A stretch of DNA of 64,000 bases, from the NCBI RefSeq assembly GCF_038618305.1, contig NZ_CP152017.1, positions 3,422,501 through 3,486,500 on the forward strand, read 5' to 3'. Within the stretch, counting starts at the first letter, position 1; each line of letters starts with the position of its first letter. A program made the translations under genes and the position numbers. Below the pieces are notes generated by a model that was not told where the DNA came from, did not search any database, and was given only the letters and a program-made list of their open reading frames with translations. Positions 27,556 through 36,132 of this stretch are shown here, piece after piece. Source of the stretch: Sporosarcina sp. FSL K6-2383. GTDB taxonomy: Bacteria > Bacillota > Bacilli > Bacillales_A > Planococcaceae.

Positions 27556-28314
27556 TTATTCAAATGCCGAACCATCTTTCAGAACAAGTGGTTGAATAAG
27601 CACTTCTACCCTACGGTTCTGATCTCGTCCCTCTGCTGTATCATTCGATGCAATTGGCAAGTTATCGCCATATGCCTTCGTACTAAAGAGCAGTGGATCA
27701 ATATTTTCATTGCCTACAAGTATTTCTAAAAAGTTCACTGCACGTATCGCACTTAGTTCCCAGTTCGATTGAAATTCAGCATTATACATCGGAACATTAT
27801 CCGTGTGTCCCCCAACGACAATTTGGCGTGGCGGGTCAAAGATAAGCAATTCGGTAAGATCTCCGGCAATCGATTTATATTCTTCTCGGATTGTAGCCTT
27901 ACCTGGACTAAAGAGAATACTATCTCTAATTGTAATGAGTAGCCCTTCTTCTGTCAGCCTTGTTTCAAATTGATTTTCCAACTCATTCACCGCGATATAC
28001 TCATCCAGGCTTTCCTGAATTTCACCTAGTGATCTTTGATCTTCTAAATAAGATGAGTTTTCTGTATTTGCACCCATAGATTCTTTTGGTACCGGGACAG
28101 GTGTAGGCGCTGCGTTTTCCATCATACCGTGTCCACCATCAAATATTTGATTAAAAACCGATGAAATCTGATTGAATTTCGATTCGTCTATTGTACTGGA
28201 TGCAAATAGTACGACGAAAAGCGCGAAAAGAAGAGTCAGAAGGTCGGCATATGGCAACAGCCATGATTCATCAACATGATGAGCTTCTTTTTTCTTCTTA
28301 CGTCTCCTCGGCAA
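27556..28314 (-). CDS. motB: Flagellar stator protein MotB (proton type)
   Basis: This protein of about 252 residues starts at TTG (28314), with AAGGAGG 8 nt upstream, reading MPRRRKKKKEAHHVDESW. It overlaps motA by 17 nt. One membrane segment contains the essential Asp in PYADLLTLLFALF. A linker precedes the C-terminal OmpA-like peptidoglycan-binding domain (GGHTDNVPMYN, SNWELSAIRA, GRDQNRRVEV). Sequence features favour the MotAB proton stator over the sodium MotPS type, for example the Leu-rich PYADLLTLL context, but ion type is not certain. Confidence 0.91.
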   Translation of the reverse strand: MPRRRKKKKEAHHVDESWLLPYADLLTLLFALFVVLFASSTIDESKFNQISSVFNQIFDGGHGMMENAAPTPVPVPKESMGANTENSSYLEDQRSLGEIQESLDEYIAVNELENQFETRLTEEGLLITIRDSILFSPGKATIREEYKSIAGDLTELLIFDPPRQIVVGGHTDNVPMYNAEFQSNWELSAIRAVNFLEILVGNENIDPLLFSTKAYGDNLPIASNDTAEGRDQNRRVEVLIQPLVLKDGSAFE

Positions 28315-29116
28315 ACTGGCTCGCCTCCTTCTTACTCTCTTCATTTTTAGCGGCTAGTTTGCGTCGTTCTTCAACAGATAGATAAGATGATAGTTTCTGC
28401 TCAATCACACGTGGTGCTTCCCCCTCAAGCACAGAGAGAATCCCTTCAATCATCATCATTTTCTGGCGAACTTCCTCGGCCGATTTACGCTTCAACTTAT
28501 TAGCAAATGGATGCCATAGAACGTATCCGGTAAAAATACCAAGTAATGTAGCGACAAATGCCGCAGAAATAGCTGTTCCTAATACATCGATGTCATTTAG
28601 GTTTTTCAGCGCCGCGATAAGTCCAACTACCGCCCCTAGAACTCCAAGTGTCGGCGCGTATGTACCTGCCTGTGAGAAAATAAGAGCTCCAGCCGCATGA
28701 CGATCTTCCATCGCATCTACTTCTTCACTTAGGACGTCACGAATATAATCAGCATTTTGTCCGTCAATCGCTAAACCTAGACCATTTTTCAAAAATGGGT
28801 CTTCGATATTGTCCGTTTTGGCCTCAAGTGATAATAGCCCTTCACGTCGCGCAACATCAGCCCAGCTAGAAAACATGCGAATAATATCAGAATCAGACGC
28901 CAGTTTTTTTTCCTTAAAGATGATGCCGAAAAGTTTTGGTACGCGCTTAATCTCATTCATTGGGAAAGCGATAACAACAGATGCAATTGTCCCGAAAACG
29001 ATAATGAGAATAGCCGCTACGTTCAGCAAGCTATCCGGTGTAACACCCTTTAGTATCATCCCAACAAATAAAGCGACAAACCCAATTATAAGCCCAAAAA
29101 CCGTCGTTAAATCCAT
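28298..29116 (-). CDS. motA: Flagellar stator protein MotA
   Basis: This 272-residue protein has four membrane segments. The cytoplasmic loop motif RREGLLSLE and the helix 3-4 region AGTYAPTLGVLGAVVGLIAAL are highly conserved in Bacillus MotA. The C-terminal HPFANKLKRKSAEEV and VLEGEAPRVIEQKL are also typical. With MotB it forms the ion-driven stator of the flagellar motor. It is the first gene of the pair and is preceded by a sigma-D promoter. Confidence 0.93.
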   Translation of the reverse strand: MDLTTVFGLIIGFVALFVGMILKGVTPDSLLNVAAILIIVFGTIASVVIAFPMNEIKRVPKLFGIIFKEKKLASDSDIIRMFSSWADVARREGLLSLEAKTDNIEDPFLKNGLGLAIDGQNADYIRDVLSEEVDAMEDRHAAGALIFSQAGTYAPTLGVLGAVVGLIAALKNLNDIDVLGTAISAAFVATLLGIFTGYVLWHPFANKLKRKSAEEVRQKMMMIEGILSVLEGEAPRVIEQKLSSYLSVEERRKLAAKNEESKKEASQFAEET

Positions 29117-29151
29117 ATTATTGAACCTCCAAAAATTCCATTCTTCTTCTT

Positions 29152-29178
29152 ATTTCGGCATCTTTCTCAAGTTCTTTA
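29152..29178 (-). promoter_or_regulatory. Sigma-D (motility) promoter of motAB
   Basis: On the minus strand TAAA and GCCGAAAT are separated by exactly 15 bp, one base off the consensus TAAA-N15-GCCGATAT, about 40 bp upstream of the motA start codon. Confidence 0.8.
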
Positions 29179-29314
29179 GGATGACTGACAGAATAAATGT
29201 AAGAAATTTAACTTTACTTAGGAATGTGTCACACTTCGACAAATAATTTCAACGTTGCAGGTCAGCTAGGTATCTTGGTATTATTAGAAGTGATAAGGAA
29301 GGGAGTAATTATTC

Positions 29315-30547
29315 ATGTCAACTTTTGAACAACAATTGTCTCGCTACGCTGAGCTTGCGGTCAATGTAGGGGTCAATATTCAACCAAACCAATATTTATA
29401 TATCACGGCTTCAATTGACGCGGTACAATTCGTTCGTGTCATTACTGAAAAAGCATATGAAGCAGGGGCACGCCAAGTTTTTGTAGACTGGGTGGATGAC
29501 GTTGTTTCTCGTTTACGTTATGAAAAAGCACCTGCTGATTCTTTTGCTGAATTCCCTGAGTGGAAAGTGATGGAACGCGAGCAACTTGCAGAAAAAGGCG
29601 CAGCCTTCATGAGCATCGTTTCGCAAAGTCCAGATCTTTTAAAAGGTATCGAAGCTTCACGCATCGCAGATTTCCAAAAAGCTGCTGGACAAGCACTCGA
29701 TAAGTACCGTCAATATGTCCAGTCTGACAAAATTAGCTGGACAGTAATTGCAGCACCATCCGATGCGTGGGCAGCAAAAGTATTCCCCGAACTTCCAGCA
29801 GGTGAACAAGTGGATGCGCTATGGAACGCGATTTTCAAAGCAGTCCGTGCAGACCAAGACAATCCTGTTCAAGCATGGGTGGAACATGACAACAACTTAC
29901 ATGCAAAAGTGGATTATTTGAATAATAAACGCTTCCGTAAATTACATTACACAGCACCAGGCACTGATTTAACGGTCGAATTACCTGAAGGTCACTTATG
30001 GTGTGGTGCAGGTAGCGTCAACGAAAAAGGACATACTTTCATGGCAAATATGCCTACAGAGGAAGTTTTCACTGTTCCGTTGAAAACGGGTGTTAATGGC
30101 TATGTATCTAGTACAAAACCATTAAGCTATGGCGGCAACATTATTGATAACTTCAAAATCACATTTAAAAATGGCCGTGTCACTGAGGTAACAGCTGAGC
30201 AAGGTGAAGAAGTATTAAAGCGTTTGATTGACACGGATGAAGGTGCAAAACATCTAGGTGAAGTTGCACTCGTTCCACACGCTTCTCCTATCTCACAATC
30301 CGAACTTCTGTTTTACAATACTTTGTTCGACGAAAATGCATCAAATCACTTTGCGCTTGGAAGTGCTTATGCATTTTGTATTGAGGGCGGTAAGAAAATG
30401 TCTCGTGAAGAGCTTGTTCAGCATGGCTTGAACCAAAGTATTACACATGTTGACTTCATGGTTGGTTCTGAAGAAATGGATATTGATGGTGTATTCGATG
30501 ATGGAACTACGGAGCCTGTATTCCGTTCTGGGAATTGGGGATTCTAA
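29315..30547 (+). CDS. Aminopeptidase of the M29 family (PepS/AmpS type)
   Basis: This 410-residue metallo-aminopeptidase has a first half with the YEKAPADSFAEFPEWK region and a second half with the catalytic motifs ELPEGHLWCGAG, NMPTEEVFTVP, NHFALGSAYAFCIEGG and THVDFMVGSEEMDIDG. These supply the Glu, His and Asp metal ligands. No signal peptide is present, so it acts in the cytosol on peptide N-termini. It is transcribed alone with a GGAAGGGAG site. Confidence 0.92.
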   Translation: MSTFEQQLSRYAELAVNVGVNIQPNQYLYITASIDAVQFVRVITEKAYEAGARQVFVDWVDDVVSRLRYEKAPADSFAEFPEWKVMEREQLAEKGAAFMSIVSQSPDLLKGIEASRIADFQKAAGQALDKYRQYVQSDKISWTVIAAPSDAWAAKVFPELPAGEQVDALWNAIFKAVRADQDNPVQAWVEHDNNLHAKVDYLNNKRFRKLHYTAPGTDLTVELPEGHLWCGAGSVNEKGHTFMANMPTEEVFTVPLKTGVNGYVSSTKPLSYGGNIIDNFKITFKNGRVTEVTAEQGEEVLKRLIDTDEGAKHLGEVALVPHASPISQSELLFYNTLFDENASNHFALGSAYAFCIEGGKKMSREELVQHGLNQSITHVDFMVGSEEMDIDGVFDDGTTEPVFRSGNWGF

Positions 30548-30658
30548 AAACTTCACAATTAATTCATCATCTATTTTAATTTACCACTTAAAAAATAGAC
30601 TCTTATACTGTATAATGAAAGTTGAGGCTAACTATCATTACAGAGAGGGGTCTTATAC

Positions 30659-30799
30659 ATGGGCTTAATGTTCACAACAGTTATCGGTTTCATGGTCTGT
30701 CTTGGTATTTCAGCATTATTTATAATGAGAAGTCTCCAAACAGCTTTTATTGCTGCCGATTCATCAACGATTGATCCAAAACCAGAAAATAAATTTTAA
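30659..30799 (+). CDS. Small membrane protein, 46 residues
   Basis: The ORF starts at ATG with AGAGGGG 9 nt upstream and encodes one membrane segment (about residues 5-24) and a polar tail ending STIDPKPENKF. TATAAT lies about 45 bp upstream, and a terminator follows directly, so it is a compact monocistronic unit. I do not recognise a family. It may be a regulator of a membrane complex, but nothing in the sequence shows this. Confidence 0.7.
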   Translation: MGLMFTTVIGFMVCLGISALFIMRSLQTAFIAADSSTIDPKPENKF

Positions 30800-30824
30800 G
30801 AGTTGCCGTCCGGCAACTCTTTTC
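30798..30824 (+). terminator. Terminator of the 46-residue membrane protein gene
   Basis: AAGAGTTGCC and GGCAACTCTT pair with a 4-nt loop; T-rich sequence follows. Confidence 0.83.
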
Positions 30825-30877
30825 TTTTTACATATACAGCTGTATTATAAAACTAATCGAAACCATTGGAGGTTACT

Positions 30878-31453
30878 ATGACTATTCTCTCTACGATTTT
30901 GGAGTTCAATGAAACATTCGTCACTGAAAAAAAATATGAAGAATATGCAACAACCAAGTTTCCTGACAAGCGTATTGTTATTTTAACTTGCATGGATACA
31001 CGGCTGACTGAATTGTTACCTAAAGCGATGAACTTAAAAAATGGTGATGCCAAGATTATTAAAAGTGCTGGCGCGATTGTTAATCATCCTTTTGGCGGGA
31101 TTATGCGGAGTTTACTTGTAGCGATTTACGATTTACAAGCAGATGAAGTATTCATTGTTGCGCATCATGATTGTGGGATGAGCTCTATCGACACAAATCA
31201 AATTATCGACAAAATGGTCGATCGTGGGATTGATAAAAACCTTTTCAAAACCTTACAATATTCGGGTATTGACATGAAAGACTGGCTTCATGGCTTTAGC
31301 GATGTGACAGAAAGTGTCAGAATGAGTGTGGATATCGTTCGAAACCACCCCTTGATGGATACAACAGTACCTGTTCACGGGCTTGTTGCTCATCCTGACA
31401 CAGGGAAACTTGATATAATTGTCGATGGCTACGCTTTTGCTGCACAAAACTAA
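30878..31453 (+). CDS. Beta-class carbonic anhydrase
   Basis: This enzyme of about 191 residues interconverts CO2 and bicarbonate. Zinc ligands are seen in TCMDTRLTELLP (Cys, with the Asp-Arg dyad) and VAHHDCGM (His and Cys). The ATG at 30878 follows GGAGG with 6 nt spacing; an upstream TTG is in that site. It belongs to the plant-type/YtiB-like subgroup. It is cytosolic and supplies bicarbonate for carboxylases or pH balance. Confidence 0.9.
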   Translation: MTILSTILEFNETFVTEKKYEEYATTKFPDKRIVILTCMDTRLTELLPKAMNLKNGDAKIIKSAGAIVNHPFGGIMRSLLVAIYDLQADEVFIVAHHDCGMSSIDTNQIIDKMVDRGIDKNLFKTLQYSGIDMKDWLHGFSDVTESVRMSVDIVRNHPLMDTTVPVHGLVAHPDTGKLDIIVDGYAFAAQN

Positions 31454-31581
31454 TCGACTTATTTCCCGGGAAATATACAAATGCGGAAGTACTCCGCCTA
31501 AACGAGACAAGAGCTAGTACCTTTTCACAGGTACCAGCTCTTGATTTTCATTGCCCATTTCCGCAAAATACTCTTACCCCT

Positions 31582-32127
31582 TCAAAAATCATCCTCTACT
31601 ATTGCATACATATAATGATCTTCCCAAACACCATTTATATATAGCAATTTCCGCATGAGTCCTTCTTGGAGATAGCCCGCCTTTTCCAAAACCTTCATAG
31701 ATCCGATATTACGTGGTGAAACAAATGCCTCAACTCGATGCAAGGCTAACTTCCCAAATGCAAAATTTGTAACGAGACTAACCGCCTCTGTCCCTATCCC
31801 TCGCCCTATTTCTCGCTCATCAATAGAATAGCCGACGAAACCACTTGAAAAAGGCAGTCTTTTAATACTGTAAAGAGAGATATGCCCAACTAGCCTGCTC
31901 GTATCTGAATCAAATATACCGAAGTTGTATTCTCTTCTATCCCGCATTTGATAAATCGACTCTCTAATTTTCTCTTTTTGAACAGCGACAGTAAAATAGC
32001 TTGCTTCGTGACGGGGTTCAAAAACAGACCAATAGTCTTTATTAGCACTTAGTAATTCAGTGAATAGTTTTGCATCTTCCTCTGTTAATATTCGTAAATA
32101 GCACGTTTTCCCTTCAAGCAAAATCAC
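31582..32127 (-). CDS. GNAT family N-acetyltransferase, RimJ/RimL type
   Basis: This protein of about 181 residues starts at GTG 32127, after AAAGGGTGAG, reading MILLEGKTCYLRILTEEDA. The acetyl-CoA motif is EREIGRGIGTEAV, followed by LHRVEAFVSPRNIGSMKVLEKAGY, the signature of the RimJ/RimL/YdaF subgroup. Targets of this subgroup range from ribosomal protein N-termini to antibiotics and cannot be decided here. A longer N-terminus is possible in frame but lacks a ribosome-binding site. Confidence 0.87.
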   Translation of the reverse strand: MILLEGKTCYLRILTEEDAKLFTELLSANKDYWSVFEPRHEASYFTVAVQKEKIRESIYQMRDRREYNFGIFDSDTSRLVGHISLYSIKRLPFSSGFVGYSIDEREIGRGIGTEAVSLVTNFAFGKLALHRVEAFVSPRNIGSMKVLEKAGYLQEGLMRKLLYINGVWEDHYMYAIVEDDF

Positions 32128-32335
32128 TACCCACTCACCCTTTTGCTGTTCTAAATTTTCGTAAAAAAGCTCCTTATAGTATAACATGAAACGAAGGCAT
32201 GCGAAATTAATCAATTACACGACTGGGAATACCCGGAAATCCTACTGATTGAAATTAATTTGTGACGGAAACTTCACACTTTCCTTCGCAGGTTCTACCT
32301 TTCCTATGTATACTATTCAATAGGAGGATTTTAAT

Positions 32336-33070
32336 ATGTATAGAATTATGATCATGACCCTTTCGCTCATTGCCATCGTCCTTGTCAATGTAGCAGCAAA
32401 TAGTATACCTTTGAACGGCAGTACAACAGTAGCCATCGCAAGTAGGTTACCCGTTCTTTTCATGCCCGCGGGATATGTCTTCGCATTGTCGGCTATTATT
32501 TATATGCTACTTGCCTTTTGGCTATACGGCTTTAAACACAACAACGCTACCGTTAGCCAATCACTACAAAACGGTCGAGCTATCCTGTTTACGATTAGCT
32601 GTCTGTTTAATATTGTCTGGCTCCTGCTGTGGCATTACGGTTTCTTTAATTGGACAATTGTTTTCATGGCTTTGTTACTCGCTACATTACTAGCCCTATA
32701 TTTCACTTACCCTAAAAAAGACAACCAATTGTTTGGTAGAATTCCGATTGCCATTAACCTTGGCTTGATTTTCATCGCGACTATTGCCAACATCAGTTAT
32801 GTCCTTACACTACATGAATGGTCAGGCTGGGGACTCAGCGATCCGCTATGGACGGTCATCTATTTGACCTTCGCTACAGCCATTGCACTCCATTTCCTAT
32901 ACCACCATGCGGATATAGCTCTAAGCAGTGTATTCATATGGGCGTTTATAGGAATTGCAGTAAAAAACGGCGTCAATGAATTATTCGTTTCAGCTGCAGC
33001 GCTTTTTCTAACAGCAGCCATTGCTGTCGTGATTTTTTTCAAAAGAAAACAATTAACATCCGTCAAATAG
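32336..33070 (+). CDS. TspO/tryptophan-rich sensory protein-like membrane protein
   Basis: This 244-residue protein has seven or eight hydrophobic segments. The opening region NVAANSIPLNGSTT...PVLFMPAGYVF and the later FNIVWLLLWHYG and SGWGLSDPLWTVIY resemble the tryptophan-rich sensory protein group of Bacillales, which is longer than classical TspO. The start has TAGGAGG 8 nt upstream. Function is unproven; porphyrin binding is a family-level idea only. Confidence 0.72.
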   Translation: MYRIMIMTLSLIAIVLVNVAANSIPLNGSTTVAIASRLPVLFMPAGYVFALSAIIYMLLAFWLYGFKHNNATVSQSLQNGRAILFTISCLFNIVWLLLWHYGFFNWTIVFMALLLATLLALYFTYPKKDNQLFGRIPIAINLGLIFIATIANISYVLTLHEWSGWGLSDPLWTVIYLTFATAIALHFLYHHADIALSSVFIWAFIGIAVKNGVNELFVSAAALFLTAAIAVVIFFKRKQLTSVK

Positions 33071-33112
33071 AAAAATCGCCGTTCCTCCTTTTTGGAAGAA
33101 CGGCGATTTTTC
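33071..33112. terminator. Bidirectional terminator between the TspO-like gene and thiT
   Basis: AAAAATCGCCGTTC and GAACGGCGATTTTT form the stem, with an inner CTCC/GGAAG part; it serves both convergent genes. Confidence 0.88.
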
Positions 33113-33668
33113 ATGTACGTTGTAGCAAACGTGGTGCCGACATAAATAATAATGAAGCTACAAGTGCTGATAAAATGATGGAAGGAATCATATAACTTGC
33201 ATTATATACGAGCGAATAAAGCCAAACCGGCTGTCCCTCAGGTGCATATGACGCAAAGAATACAATACCGCCGATGTAATGGATAAGAAATCGAAGAAGC
33301 CCGCCAATCACCGTACCTACAACAATCGCCATGACCATCGTACCTTTATTACCTTTTGCTTTGCCACTTAACAGCCAACCAAGCGTAACTGCCGCGACAC
33401 CAACAAGTGCATACGCGACAAAATAATCGAGTGCTGCCTGAATGGCATTAAAAACATAGCCACCCATAATCAGTTGCAAAATCCCCGAGACAAATCCCGT
33501 CAGCATTCCCCCAACAATGCCCCAACGAAATGCCATGACAACAATTGGCAGCATAGATAATGTGACCGAACCTCCCTGAGGCATTGAAAATCCAATCTTA
33601 TCAAGTACAAATGATATAGCTCCTAAAATAGCTACTTCGAGTAAAAATTGTAGACGTTTACGATCCAA
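33111..33668 (-). CDS. thiT: Thiamine transporter ThiT (ECF substrate-binding component, YuaJ)
   Basis: This membrane protein of about 185 residues starts at TTG (33668), with GGAGGAGG upstream, reading MDRKRLQFLLEVAILG. Six membrane segments and the thiamine-binding L1 loop region PQGGSVTLSMLPIVVMAFRWG are present, including the Trp next to the substrate pocket. ThiT binds thiamine and uses the shared ECF energising module encoded elsewhere. A TPP riboswitch with a terminator lies directly upstream, which strongly supports the substrate. Confidence 0.94.
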   Translation of the reverse strand: MDRKRLQFLLEVAILGAISFVLDKIGFSMPQGGSVTLSMLPIVVMAFRWGIVGGMLTGFVSGILQLIMGGYVFNAIQAALDYFVAYALVGVAAVTLGWLLSGKAKGNKGTMVMAIVVGTVIGGLLRFLIHYIGGIVFFASYAPEGQPVWLYSLVYNASYMIPSIILSALVASLLFMSAPRLLQRT

Positions 33669-33714
33669 ATGACTTCCTCCTCCTACTAGTTGGTGTAGGA
33701 TTCCGGGCATAAAA

Positions 33715-33738
33715 AAAGACATCCCGGATAGAATGGGA
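33715..33738 (-). terminator. Riboswitch expression-platform terminator
   Basis: On the minus strand GATGTCCC and GGGATGTC pair with two G-U wobbles and are followed by T7, between the TPP aptamer and thiT. Confidence 0.75.
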
Positions 33739-33754
33739 CATCACAATATGATGG

Positions 33755-33850
33755 TTGCCATCCACATCCCTACGCAAGAATAATCTTACAGGTTCGAAGG
33801 GTTAGGACAAATTGTCCAATCTCAGCCAAAAAGGCACCCCTTGTGGTTCA
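33755..33850 (-). ncRNA. TPP riboswitch (THI element)
   Basis: On the minus strand the conserved parts appear in order: ACAAGGGGTGCC, GGCTGAGATTGG, CCTAACCCTTCGAACCTG and CTTGCGTAGGGATGTGG. This is the full aptamer of a thiamine-pyrophosphate riboswitch. High TPP should favour the downstream terminator and shut off thiT. Confidence 0.95.
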
Positions 33851-33959
33851 AGTTATTCAATTAACTCTTTCATTGTATAAGATGGTCAATCTTTAAGCAA
33901 GATAATTAACAAGAATAACAAATAACCTATATAGTTAACATATAACGGAGGGGATACTC

Positions 33960-34307
33960 TTGCAAAACAATAAACTATTAGCTTCTTTATGCTATTTCAG
34001 CGTTTTTTTTGCTCCATTACTTCTACCTGTTATCATTTATTTCATATCAGATAACCGGGAAATTAAGTATCATGCAAAACGCTCACTCATCTCCCATCTC
34101 GTCCCGACCCTATTACTCATTGCGGGATTTGTTATTTTTTCTTTCTCTATGTTTTCTTTAACAAATCAAATAAGCGGAATGTCTGGCGATAATTTCAGTT
34201 TTAGTTTTTGGCAATTAACCCCGTTTATTTTCATGCTAATTTATGGACTTCTCTTTGTCATCATCGTCATTTGGAATATTGTTCAAGGCGTGAAGGTATT
34301 AAAATAA
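33960..34307 (+). CDS. DUF4870 domain-containing small membrane protein
   Basis: This 115-residue protein starts at TTG with ACGGAGGGG upstream. Three membrane segments flank the family motif REIKYHAKRSLISHLV, where a His-Ala-Lys stretch follows the first helix. DUF4870 proteins are widespread, and their function is unknown. The gene is followed by a 38-residue cationic ORF. Confidence 0.8.
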   Translation: MQNNKLLASLCYFSVFFAPLLLPVIIYFISDNREIKYHAKRSLISHLVPTLLLIAGFVIFSFSMFSLTNQISGMSGDNFSFSFWQLTPFIFMLIYGLLFVIIVIWNIVQGVKVLK

Positions 34308-34368
34308 GGTTTATCATATTTGAAATGCGGGAACGGAATACAAAATATATTTTTAGGAGAGAATTCAT

Positions 34369-34485
34369 TTGAAAATCGGAAAATTAATTAAGACAGCCAT
34401 TAAAATAGCCCCCATCGCTTACCCAATTGTACGAAAAATAATGGCAAATAAGAAAACTTCCAATGCAACTATTTCAAAAAAATAA
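34369..34485 (+). CDS. Small cationic protein, 38 residues
   Basis: TTG at 34369 follows AGGAGAG with 7 nt spacing and encodes a Lys/Ile-rich peptide beginning MKIGKLIKTAIKIAPIAY, with nine or more lysines and no acidic residue. A terminator follows. I recall similar short YPIVRK-containing proteins in other Bacillales but no function. The amphipathic cationic character could fit membrane association or a toxin-like peptide. Confidence 0.62.
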   Translation: MKIGKLIKTAIKIAPIAYPIVRKIMANKKTSNATISKK

Positions 34486-34492
34486 TTTACCT

Positions 34493-34528
34493 GCCTGCAA
34501 TTACTTTAAAGTTTGCAGGCTTTTTTCT
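34493..34528 (+). terminator. Terminator after the 38-residue ORF
   Basis: GCCTGCAA and TTGCAGGC pair around an ATT-rich loop, followed by T6. Confidence 0.85.
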
Positions 34529-34537
34529 GCGTTATAA

Positions 34538-35335
<798 letters not shown>

Positions 35336-35369
35336 ATTGATTCAGTAAATACCAACTGAATCAATAATA

Positions 35370-35413
35370 AAGGGCTATTCTAGAATCCGGGTAGATTCTA
35401 GAATAGCCCTTTT
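35370..35413 (+). terminator. Terminator of the map2 gene
   Basis: AAGGGCTATTCTAGAATC and GATTCTAGAATAGCCCTT form an 18-bp stem followed by TTTCG. A smaller ATTGATTCAG/CTGAATCAAT hairpin precedes it at 35335-35364. Confidence 0.87.
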
Positions 35414-35489
35414 CGTCATTACTTTTTCACGTTTGTTGATTAACTAAAAAAAATAACTTAATCAACTATTAGTCACTCTAAGTCCAATA

Positions 35490-35722
35490 GCTTTTGGTTC
35501 GCTTTGGATGGAACGACTTCTATACAATTCCCGTGCTATTTTCATTTATAGGGACGCGACTCCGCCGTATCCCTATACATTCTTTTCGGTAATCGTATGG
35601 TGGTCGTTCATCCGTCGCTCTCCAAAAACTCCGGTACACAAAGTGCTAATGCTTTTGAGGACGAAGGAATAGAGGGCTTCTTAATTTGAGAAGGCCGCCA
35701 AAGATACAATTTTGGCGACAGA
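35490..35722 (+). repeat. Repeat family A (nested-hairpin element), copy 1
   Basis: The element starts with TTTTGGTTCGCTTTGGATG and has an outer stem GGATG-AACGAC/GTCGTTCATCC. A variable inner hairpin TATAGGGA...TCCCTATA with a GACTCCG loop follows, then TTTTCGGTAATCGTATGGTG, GGTACAC, GCTAATGCTTTTG, and a terminal hairpin GCCAAAGATACAATTTTGGC. It matches the copy at 46855 over its length, in opposite orientation. No ORF is evident. Together with copy 2 it fills most of the 780-bp gap between map2 and the helicase gene. Confidence 0.75.
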
Positions 35723-35822
35723 TAATTTTACCATAGTATTTCCCTCTGTTATTTTAGGTAGCGTCACTTTCTTATCGGTTTTGCTAAAAAGTAAAGTAGG
35801 AACACCTTATACAATGATCCAG

Positions 35823-36065
35823 AGTGCCCGAAATTGCATCTTCGGGCGCTTACACTCTCTATAGAAAGTCATCAATTCTATTCTTTTCAAGCCACTGCAT
35901 TTTCATTTTCCGCTTGAACATTGTAGGTACGTGACAGGAAACTGTTCATAATAAGATGACCGAAAAAGCATGACTAGAAACGACTTCGTCGTTTCTAGTC
36001 ATGCTTGCTCCTCGGTAATTATGTCTTGAACAGTTCGTCGAAAGCGAACCGAAAATGAGCTGGGG
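35823..36065 (-). repeat. Repeat family A, copy 2
   Basis: On the minus strand: CGGTTCGCTTTCGACGAACTG, ATAATTACCG, variable hairpin AGCATGACTAGAAACGAC/GTCGTTTCTAGTCATGCT, TTTTTCGGTCATCTT, TGAACAGTTTCCTGTC, CGTACCTACAATGTTCAAG, and terminal hairpin GCCCGAAGATGCAATTTCGGGC. It shares its layout with copy 3 at 42020. The outer arms GAACTGTTCA/TGAACAGTTC pair although they differ from those of copy 1. Confidence 0.75.
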
Positions 36066-36132
36066 ATAAGATAGTTTTCAAGCCTTTGCTTACCTGCGAT
36101 TTATGCAAGTAAATGTTTAATCAACAGACATG

